Shown in pieces: positions 1 through 5,620 of a DNA stretch of 5,620 bases. This DNA is from Ruminiclostridium sp. (lineage in GTDB: Bacteria; Bacillota_A; Clostridia; Oscillospirales; Ruminococcaceae). Positions within the stretch are counted from its first letter, which is position 1, and each line of letters begins with the position of its first letter. The stretch covers positions 1-5,620 of the forward strand of contig JAFZOA010000760.1 in NCBI GenBank assembly GCA_017550775.1. Reading direction: 5' to 3'. Position numbers and translations under genes: made by a program. Below the pieces are notes generated by a model that worked only from the letters and a program-made list of their open reading frames with translations, made no database searches and had not been told where the DNA came from.

Positions 1-74
1 CTCGGCAGGGCTCTGCCCTGCACCCGCAAGGGGGCTACTCGCCCCCTTGACCCCTCGGCAGGCTGAGCCTGCAC
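1..74. repeat. Cluster of three GC-rich hairpins (repeat-like intergenic element)
   Basis: Three perfect inverted repeats follow one another. GCAGGGC (5-11) pairs with GCCCTGC (15-21) around a TCT loop. CAAGGGGGC (27-35) pairs with GCCCCCTTG (41-49) around TACTC. GCAGGC (58-63) pairs with GCCTGC (67-72) around TGA. The outer two hairpins sit in near-identical copies of one unit, CTCGGCAGG...CCTGCAC (1-23 and 54-74), so the block looks like a direct repeat flanking a central hairpin. None is followed by a T-tract, so these are not simple intrinsic terminators. Similar GC-rich palindromic blocks are, to my knowledge, dispersed between genes in Ruminococcus-type genomes; that this is a multicopy element is an inference. 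The left end may be cut by the window edge. Confidence 0.6.
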
Positions 75-145
75 GCATTCCGTATGCAGCTTCTCAGCAA
101 TGGACGAGTTATCTGCCTCGCAGTTCAGAGTTTCTTCGATCTTAC

Positions 146-178
146 CCGGTCTCCGAGTTTCGGAGACCGGTTTTATAA
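146..178 (+). terminator. Rho-independent terminator of an upstream + strand gene
   Basis: CCGGTCTCCGA (146-156) and TCGGAGACCGG (160-170) form a perfect 11-bp stem with a GTT loop, directly followed by TTTTATAA. The T-tract lies only on the + side, so it stops transcription arriving from the left of the window. It insulates the cluster from upstream transcription and implies that the adaptor gene needs its own promoter. Confidence 0.85.
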
Positions 179-202
179 TGTAATAAATTTCTGTTTTTTC
201 TA

Positions 203-231
203 TTGAAAAATCGTCCGAAATATGTTATTAT
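203..231 (+). promoter_or_regulatory. Sigma-70/SigA-type promoter of the exporter cluster
   Basis: TTGAAA (203-208) and TATTAT (226-231) are separated by exactly 17 nt, and TG at 223-224 gives an extended -10 (TGT-TATTAT). The surroundings are AT-rich, unlike the coding DNA. The predicted transcription start is near 238, leaving a leader of about 50 nt before the adaptor ATG. No operator palindrome or riboswitch-like fold is evident in the leader. Because the TTG at 203 is part of the -35 box, it cannot be a start codon for the adaptor. Confidence 0.75.
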
Positions 232-272
232 AAAGTGTATATCTGTTGTTAAGGATCATCGGTTTGCAAAAC

Positions 273-277
273 GGAGG
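273..277 (+). promoter_or_regulatory. Ribosome binding site fixing the adaptor start
   Basis: GGAGG lies 9 nt before the ATG at 287. The frame is open back to a TTG at 203, but this Shine-Dalgarno site, the promoter position and the signal peptide that begins at 287 all select the ATG. Confidence 0.85.
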
Positions 278-286
278 CTATCATAT

Positions 287-1264
287 ATGAGAAGATCTGG
301 TATTTCGGCTTTTGCTGCTGTGCTTGCCGTTATAATGTCGCTTTCGGGGTGCTATTTCTTCCCGGACGAGGAAAAGCTTCTCGACCCGCCGGTCATAGCG
401 CCGGACGACGTCGCCTATTCCACATATACTGCCCGCATGAAGGATATCGAGAGCATCAACACTGCCGCCGGCTATGTCCGCTCCAAAACCGAGGCGGAGT
501 GCTACTTCACCGACTACACCGGTCAGCTCAAAACCATTCACGTCCACGCAGGCGACTTCGTGGAGAAAGGCGACCTCATAGCGGAAATGAACGTCGGCGA
601 GCTTGAATACCTCCTTGAGATACAGGAACTTCGAGTTCAGGCGGCACAGCTCCGCTATAACTCCTCCGGCTCACAGGCGGATAAGCTTGACCTTGAGATC
701 GAGCAGAGCACGCTCGAAATGTACCGTGCGCAGTATGCGGGAGCTATGATCTACGCTCCGGTAAGCGGACAAGTCTCATTTGTCATAAAGCTCGACCCAG
801 GCACCGAGATCGACCCTTACCGCGTCGTCGCGCGTATCGCAGATCCCGGAAAGCTGTATGTCGAGGCGGAATATACCGGCGACAAGGACGCTTTTACAGT
901 AGGCGACAGCGTTACCCTCACGGTGGACGGCGTAGTTTACGACGGAAAGATATCCTATACTCCGAGGACTGCGGCAGAGGAAGGCTCTGACAACATTAAG
1001 ACTCTCCGCGCCGAGTTCACCGGCGAAATGCCGCCGTTCGGCTATCTCGGCAAGATAGCGGATATAAAGAAGGTACGCGAAAGATCGGAGAACGCGGTCG
1101 TGATACCCAAGACCCTGATAAAAACGGACGGCGACCGACAGTATATCCAAGTATTCGACAACGGCGAAAAGACCGAGCGCAACATAACCGTCGGCATCAC
1201 CAACGCTACCGAAGCTGAGATAACAAGCGGGCTCAGTGCGGGCGAAGCGGTGATAATGAGATAA
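287..1264 (+). CDS. HlyD/MacA-like periplasmic adaptor-type lipoprotein of an ABC exporter
   Basis: A 325-residue secreted lipoprotein and the likely adaptor (membrane fusion) subunit of the ABC transporter encoded downstream. Residues 1-22 form a lipoprotein signal peptide: MRRS, a hydrophobic core, then lipobox L19-S20-G21-C22, so Cys22 should be lipidated and anchored outside the membrane. Residues about 78-102 (TGQLKTIHVHAGDFVEKGD) are the first half of a biotinyl-lipoyl-like domain. A short helical hairpin rich in E, Q and L spans about 104-152. The second lipoyl half is about 154-180 (YAPVSGQVSFV, DPGTEI). A beta-barrel follows at about 188-230 and a membrane-proximal domain at about 270-325 (VVIPKTLI, ITSGLSAGEAVI). 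The ATG start is set by GGAGG at 273-277. It is the first gene after the promoter and ends 29 nt before the permease. The family assignment is firm; the substrate is unknown. Confidence 0.88.
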   Translation: MRRSGISAFAAVLAVIMSLSGCYFFPDEEKLLDPPVIAPDDVAYSTYTARMKDIESINTAAGYVRSKTEAECYFTDYTGQLKTIHVHAGDFVEKGDLIAEMNVGELEYLLEIQELRVQAAQLRYNSSGSQADKLDLEIEQSTLEMYRAQYAGAMIYAPVSGQVSFVIKLDPGTEIDPYRVVARIADPGKLYVEAEYTGDKDAFTVGDSVTLTVDGVVYDGKISYTPRTAAEEGSDNIKTLRAEFTGEMPPFGYLGKIADIKKVRERSENAVVIPKTLIKTDGDRQYIQVFDNGEKTERNITVGITNATEAEITSGLSAGEAVIMR

Positions 1265-1280
1265 CGGCGGCTTATCTGAC

Positions 1281-1285
1281 GGGAG
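1281..1285 (+). promoter_or_regulatory. Ribosome binding site fixing the GTG start of the permease
   Basis: GGGAG lies 8 nt before GTG at 1294. The frame is open upstream of 1294 but has no ATG, GTG or TTG in the gap after the adaptor stop. The residues after GTG (FTLLFRKMRKTKW) form the short positively charged cytoplasmic N-terminus usual before the first membrane helix. Confidence 0.75.
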
Positions 1286-1293
1286 AACATAGA

Positions 1294-4146
1294 GTGTTTA
1301 CTTTACTATTCAGGAAGATGCGCAAGACGAAATGGATGGTCTTGTGCCTGTTCATAGGCTTTCTAATGGCAGCCGGCATGATGAGCACCGTTCCGATATA
1401 CATGGACGCGTCGCTGCAGCGCACCCTCATAAAGGACATGGAAGCGTACCAGACAAGCTCCGGTGACTTCCCCGGCATTTACTCCGTCGAGCGCGACTTT
1501 GCCGAGTCCGTGAACGCGAAGGAGCGTGCAGAGTTCATCACCTACATAACCGGTGAGGTGAAGGAGCGCATAGACTACCTTCCTATCCCCGCTGCTGCGG
1601 GCAAGACGGTCATCGGCGACAATATGCAGTACATCTCCACCGGCGGCGTCAGGGGTACCGTCAACACGCGCACCCGTATCGCGGCAATGACAGGGCTGTC
1701 CGACCATATCGCGATCACGGCGGGAAGAATGTACTCCGAGAGCGGAATGTCCGAAGACGGAATGCTGGAGGCTGTCGCGAACGAGACCGCGCTTAAGAAC
1801 CTCGGCATCTCGCTTGACGGCGTTTATCCGCTCACCGGCGGAAATACCAGCGCAGGAGAGCTGTCCGTACGCATCGTCGGTATATATGAGCAGTCCGACG
1901 ACAACGACGTGTACTGGTCGGAGAAGCTTTCGTCCTACCCGAGCACGCTGTTCGTGAACTATGACCTGTTCACGGGGAAGCTGACCGATGAGGGACACGT
2001 CAGACCCAACACGGTGGCGGTGCGGTACGCGCTCGACTATCAGGCTATGGATATGAACGACATATCCTTTGCGGTCACGGCAATAGAGGAGGACGCGGAG
2101 TTCTACCCTACCCTCGGCTGCAAATTCGGCATGGGCGTTCTGAGTATATGGAAGAAATACGCAAAGGAAGCCGAAAAGCTCACCGGCATACTGTGGGTAT
2201 TGCAGATACCCACAATGGTGATGCTCGCGTTCTACCTGTTCATGGTGTCCAAGCTCAATGTGGAGCAGGAAAAGAACGAGATCGCCGTGTTCAAGAGCAG
2301 AGGCGCGGGCTCATTGCAGATATTCGGTATTTACGCGCTCGAAGCGGGCATACTCGGGGTCGCGACTCTGATACTCGCGCCGTTCATAGGGCTTGCGATG
2401 TGCCGCTTCCTCGGCGTATCGGACGGTTTCCTCGAATTTGTCAACCGCACCGGCATCTCCGCGAAGATAACTCCGGGCGCGATACTGTATTCTCTGCTCG
2501 CCGTGGTGATATTCTTCGCGGCGACCATGATACCGATAATACCAGCCTCAAAGCTGTCAATAGTGCAGTACAAGCAGAGCCGTACCAAAGTAGTACGAAT
2601 GTCGCTGTGGGAAAAGACCGGCATCGACTTCCTGCTCACCGCTGTCGGGATCGGCTTCTACATCATCTACACCTCCGGCGAGCATACCTCGGAGACGTCT
2701 ACCGGCGACATAGACCCGCTTTTCTTCATCTTCTCGACCTGTCTGATCTTCGGGCTCGGGCTGATGTTCATACGGCTGTACCCGTATCTTCTCAATCTGC
2801 TTTACCTCATGTTCAAGCCGCTCTGGACGCCGGCGCAGTACATGGCGATAACCACGGTCTGCCGTTCTCAGGGCGGACGTGAGCGCTTTCTGATGCTGTT
2901 TCTGGTGGTGACATTCTCGCTTGGCATCTTCTCGGCGAACACCGCGCGGACTATCAACAACCAGAAGGAAGACCGCGTTCTGTACGCCGCCGGAGCCGAC
3001 GTTGTGGTCAAGGAATACTGGCTTGAAGCTACCGCGTCCGACGGGAGCGCAGTTACCGGCTATGTGGAGCGCGACTTCGACCGTTTTGAAGAGCTTGAAG
3101 GTGTCGAGACCGCCACAAAGGTGATGATAAACAAGAAGACCAAAGTAACGGTGAACAGCAAGACCGAGGACAACGTCACCCTCATGGCGGTGGAGCCCTA
3201 CAAGTTCTCACAGACCGCGTGGTTCAGGAACGACCTGCTCCCGGTACACTGGTGGAACTATGTGAAGGCGCTGCAGGACTGTCCCTCCGGCGTGATCGTT
3301 TCACGGGCGCTCGCCGACAAGTACGAAATACTCCCCGGGGACGCGATAGACCTCAAATGGTCGCGCAACGAGAAGATAAGTGCGCCGGTGCTTGCGATCG
3401 TGGACTACTGGCCTGGCGTGAACCCGAACGTGTCCGCGAAGCCGGTATCCGGGAAGAGCAAGCAGAAGATAAACGAGGACACCGGCGAGGAAGAAATGGA
3501 GACCGTCAACTCCTACGCGGTGAACTGCTTCGCGGTGATGAACTACTACTACACGAGCACGGTGTCCGATATGGAGCCGTATGAGGTATGGATGAAGCTT
3601 AAGGACGGCGCTTCGAGCGAGGCGCTGTACGCGGACATCAAGGCGAAGAAAATGCCTGTCGAGAGCATTACCGACGCGTCCCAGCAGCTCATAAGCGTCA
3701 AGAACCAGCCGCAGCTCCAGGGTATGAACGGCTCGCTCACGCTTTCGTTTGTGGTCATAATCACCATGACGGTGATAGGCTTTCTTATCTACTGGATACT
3801 ATCGATACGGAGCCGGACGCTGCAATTCGGCATACTGCGCGCTATGGGAGTTACCTTCCGCGAGATCATCGGCATGATAGGTTATGAGCAGATTCTCGTT
3901 TCGGGAGTCTCGCTCGCGATGTCATTCGTGATCGGCGGTATAGCGAGCGACCTGTTCGTACCGCTTTTCCGCTCGATGTACAGCCCCGCGGATCAGGTGC
4001 CGCCGTTCCTTGTGGCGGCTTCACAGAGCGACTACATAAAGCTGTACATAATAATCGTCATCATGCTCGGCGGCGGCTTCGCGATACTCGGCGCGCTGAT
4101 ACGGAAGATAAACATCAACAAGGCGCTGAAGCTCGGCGAAGACTGA
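1294..4146 (+). CDS. ABC transporter permease with two FtsX-type domains
   Basis: A 950-residue membrane protein, probably the membrane subunit of a MacB-type ABC transporter. A membrane helix at about 14-36 is followed by a large extracytoplasmic domain (about 40-295). The first FtsX core has helices near 299-319, 343-370 and 396-418; its cytoplasmic loop reads EKNEIAVFKSRGAGSLQIFG (from 327), the typical coupling region. Further helices lie near 446-464, 476-507 and 529-550. A second extracytoplasmic domain (about 555-810) contains a charged K/E-rich stretch near 715-735. The second FtsX core has helices near 814-837, 866-890 and 917-940, with the loop RSRTLQFGILRAMGVTFREI from about 839. 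The C-terminus KALKLGED is family-like. There is no nucleotide-binding domain, so it needs a separate ATPase, for which the gene at 5371 is the obvious candidate. FtsX-type permeases of this duplicated form serve export, lipoprotein handling or antimicrobial peptide resistance; which applies here is not shown. Helix limits are estimated by eye. Confidence 0.9.
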   Translation: MFTLLFRKMRKTKWMVLCLFIGFLMAAGMMSTVPIYMDASLQRTLIKDMEAYQTSSGDFPGIYSVERDFAESVNAKERAEFITYITGEVKERIDYLPIPAAAGKTVIGDNMQYISTGGVRGTVNTRTRIAAMTGLSDHIAITAGRMYSESGMSEDGMLEAVANETALKNLGISLDGVYPLTGGNTSAGELSVRIVGIYEQSDDNDVYWSEKLSSYPSTLFVNYDLFTGKLTDEGHVRPNTVAVRYALDYQAMDMNDISFAVTAIEEDAEFYPTLGCKFGMGVLSIWKKYAKEAEKLTGILWVLQIPTMVMLAFYLFMVSKLNVEQEKNEIAVFKSRGAGSLQIFGIYALEAGILGVATLILAPFIGLAMCRFLGVSDGFLEFVNRTGISAKITPGAILYSLLAVVIFFAATMIPIIPASKLSIVQYKQSRTKVVRMSLWEKTGIDFLLTAVGIGFYIIYTSGEHTSETSTGDIDPLFFIFSTCLIFGLGLMFIRLYPYLLNLLYLMFKPLWTPAQYMAITTVCRSQGGRERFLMLFLVVTFSLGIFSANTARTINNQKEDRVLYAAGADVVVKEYWLEATASDGSAVTGYVERDFDRFEELEGVETATKVMINKKTKVTVNSKTEDNVTLMAVEPYKFSQTAWFRNDLLPVHWWNYVKALQDCPSGVIVSRALADKYEILPGDAIDLKWSRNEKISAPVLAIVDYWPGVNPNVSAKPVSGKSKQKINEDTGEEEMETVNSYAVNCFAVMNYYYTSTVSDMEPYEVWMKLKDGASSEALYADIKAKKMPVESITDASQQLISVKNQPQLQGMNGSLTLSFVVIITMTVIGFLIYWILSIRSRTLQFGILRAMGVTFREIIGMIGYEQILVSGVSLAMSFVIGGIASDLFVPLFRSMYSPADQVPPFLVAASQSDYIKLYIIIVIMLGGGFAILGALIRKININKALKLGED

Positions 4147-4182
4147 TAACAGGCAATACATACATAACGGAGGAAATACACT

Positions 4183-4677
4183 ATGGGACTCAGGTTTCAT
4201 AAAAGCATCAATATCTGCAAGGGCGTAAAGCTCAATCTCAGCAAATCCGGCGTCGGAGTAAGCCTCGGCACCAACGGCGCTCGCTACTCACTAAACACGA
4301 GCGGCCGGCGCACCGCGACCTTTGGAATACCCGGCACGGGGCTGTCCTACGTCAAGACGTTCAGCAGCGGCAGCAAGAAGAAAAAATCCACCTCGGAGGC
4401 AAAGACCAAGCGCGAGGAGCTCAAAAAGCAGAAGGAAGAGCTTGCCGCGCAGAAAGCCGAGCAGAAGGCGACCGAGCTCCAGGAAAACACTCTGAAAGCG
4501 GAGGAAGCCGCGAATTACGTCGAGGTCATCAAGTCGGTACACAAGGAATGTGAGAACGACATGGACTGGAACGCGGTGCTCTCATCTCCCCCGCCCTTCG
4601 TTAAGGGTCAGCCCGGCCCGCGTGAATCGGAGGCGCAGAAGGCTCTCGACGAATACAAGCCCGGGCTTGCGGGGTAG
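4183..4677 (+). CDS. DUF4236-family protein, N-terminal part ending at an in-frame TAG
   Basis: The ATG has GGAGG at 4169-4173, 9 nt upstream, and lies 36 nt after the permease stop. Residues 1-58 match the DUF4236 domain: MGLRFHKSI start, LNLSKSGVGVSLG (18-30) and the hallmark GIPGTGLSY (48-56). A lysine run (65-68) leads into a highly charged probable coiled coil (about 72-113), followed by DWNAVLSSPPPF (128-139), a motif I recall from longer members of the family. Translation stops at codon 165 (TAG), giving 164 residues, but the same frame continues to 5307, so this is probably the front part of a 374-codon gene. There is no signal peptide, so the product is likely cytoplasmic. Function of the family is unknown. 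The domain call is confident; whether the short form is functional is open. Confidence 0.8.
   Translation: MGLRFHKSINICKGVKLNLSKSGVGVSLGTNGARYSLNTSGRRTATFGIPGTGLSYVKTFSSGSKKKKSTSEAKTKREELKKQKEELAAQKAEQKATELQENTLKAEEAANYVEVIKSVHKECENDMDWNAVLSSPPPFVKGQPGPRESEAQKALDEYKPGLAG
4675..4677 (+). other. In-frame amber codon interrupting the DUF4236 gene
   Basis: TAG at codon 165, in the context GGG-TAG-CTG. The frame before and after it is the same, with no insertion or deletion. One base change from AAG, CAG, GAG, TGG, TAC, TAT, TCG or TTG would produce it. Related proteins, as I recall them, have a lysine or similar residue just before an LF motif here, which would fit AAG to TAG. The adaptor ends in TAA, the permease in TGA, and the continuous frame of this gene in TAA. 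Confidence 0.85.
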
Positions 4678-5307
4678 CTGTTCGGTGACGCGAAGGCGCG
4701 CGAGAAGCTTGAGACTGCCCTCGCGGACGCAAAGAAAGCCGACGAAGCGGAGTTTGCGGACTGGCAGGCGAGCTATAAGTTCGCACAGCGCATCATCGAC
4801 GGCGACACAGACGCGTACCTCGAAGTCGTGGAGGAAGCCAACCCCTTTGAGGACCTTGTCGAGTACGGAAGCGACTTTGAGTTCGGCACAGACGACCCTT
4901 CGGTAATGGAGACCGAGTTCCGTGTGAAGGCGGACGAGGTAGTCCCGAAGACCGCAGTCACCGTGCTCAAAAGCGGAAAGCTTTCCGAGAAGGAGCTCAC
5001 CAAGACCGCGTATTACGACCTTATGCAGGACTATGTGTGCAGCTGCGCCGTGCGTATCGCAAGGGAGATATTCGCGCTGCTGCCGGTGGGCGGAGTAATA
5101 GTCCATGCGGTGGATAACGTGCTCGACACCGCGACCGGAAACGATACCGAGACCACGATACTCTCGGTGCTGTTCGAGCGGGAAAAATTCGATCAGGCGA
5201 ACTTCGACCGTATCGACCCTTCGGACTTCGTGAACTCGTTCACCTGCAACATGAAATTCACAAAGACAGCGGGCTTCAAACCCGTAAAAAGGCTGGGAGA
5301 ACAGTAA
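4678..5307 (+). pseudogene. C-terminal part of the DUF4236-family gene, beyond the amber codon
   Basis: This 209-codon stretch continues the frame of the gene starting at 4183 and ends at TAA (5305-5307). It reads as normal protein with the same codon style: LFGDAKAREKLETALADAKK continues the charged helical region, and the later part contains YYDLMQDYVCSCAVRIAREI (a CxC at residues 286-288 of the full frame), FALLPVGGVIVHAVDNVLDT, LSVLFEREKFDQANFDRIDP and NMKFTKTAGFKPVKRL. That C-terminal pattern resembles, from memory, the conserved tail of full-length DUF4236 proteins. It is unlikely to be a separate gene: the first candidate starts are GTG at 4828 and ATG at 4906, neither with a clear ribosome binding site, and both fall inside the conserved region. 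It is either untranslated because of the nonsense codon, or made only by readthrough or suppression. Confidence 0.7.
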
Positions 5308-5370
5308 CCGGCACATACCGCCGACAGAGAGACAGGCGGCTTTACATCGGACAGAAGAAAGGTTGATAGA

Positions 5371-5620
<250 letters not shown>

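Noticed and set aside
174..179. TATAAT just after the terminator as a -10 box
   Set aside because: The matching -35 position (151-156, CTCCGA) is inside the terminator stem and has no resemblance to TTGACA. The site at 203-231 is far better.
1..223. A minus-strand open frame of roughly 70 codons running off the left edge across the hairpin cluster and terminator
   Set aside because: It has no ATG, GTG or TTG start with a ribosome binding site near its beginning, it crosses the terminator stem, and its composition follows from the hairpin repeats. It could be a chance frame or part of the repeat element; I cannot support a gene.
203..286. An extended start (TTG at 203) for the adaptor
   Set aside because: It adds 28 residues with no ribosome binding site, places charged sequence before the signal peptide, and its TTG forms the -35 box. 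The ATG at 287 has GGAGG and begins a proper lipoprotein signal.
4381..4386. A6 run in the lysine codons as a slippage site that could bypass the TAG
   Set aside because: The sequence after the TAG is in the original frame, so a single shift would lose it. Two compensating shifts would be needed, and no second slippery site or stimulatory structure is evident.
4828..5307. A separate 159-codon gene starting at GTG 4828
   Set aside because: It is in the same frame as the DUF4236 gene, has no ribosome binding site, and starts in the middle of continuous family-like sequence that already runs from 4678.
5318..5339. CCGCC/GGCGG inverted repeat before the ATPase gene as a terminator
   Set aside because: Only 5 bp with a 12-nt loop and three T residues further on; too weak to call.

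Overview
The window is one strand-coherent cluster (all genes on +) from what looks like a Bacillota gut-type genome, most likely an Oscillospirales/Ruminococcus relative. This placement is an inference. It rests on moderately GC-rich genes that still use ATA for isoleucine freely, strong GGAGG-type ribosome binding sites, GC-rich hairpin repeats of a kind I associate with that group, and the type of exporter encoded. No taxonomic marker gene is present.

Layout. Positions 1-74 hold three consecutive GC-rich hairpins and no gene. Positions 75-145 show nothing I can support. A strong intrinsic terminator (146-174) ends transcription coming from the left. A near-consensus promoter (-35 TTGAAA at 203, 17-nt spacer, extended -10 TATTAT at 226) then starts the cluster. 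The genes are: a membrane-anchored HlyD/MacA-like adaptor lipoprotein (287-1264); a 950-residue permease with two FtsX-type domains (GTG start, 1294-4146); a DUF4236-family gene split by an in-frame TAG (4183-5307, amber at 4675-4677); and the N-terminal 83 codons of an ABC ATPase with an intact Walker A motif (5371 to the right edge).

How the parts fit. Adaptor, FtsX-type permease and MacB/LolD-class ATPase are the three components of a MacB-type (mechanotransmission) ABC transporter. The likely role is export of, or protection against, a peptide or hydrophobic compound at the cell envelope; the substrate cannot be read from the sequence. Gaps between genes are 29, 36 and 63 nt with no convincing internal terminator or promoter, so one transcript is likely.

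The unusual part is the third gene. A DUF4236 protein of unknown function sits between permease and ATPase, and its reading frame stays open and family-like for 209 codons beyond an amber codon. It is either a recent nonsense mutation, a sequencing error, or a case of stop-codon readthrough. I see no second system hidden in the window.
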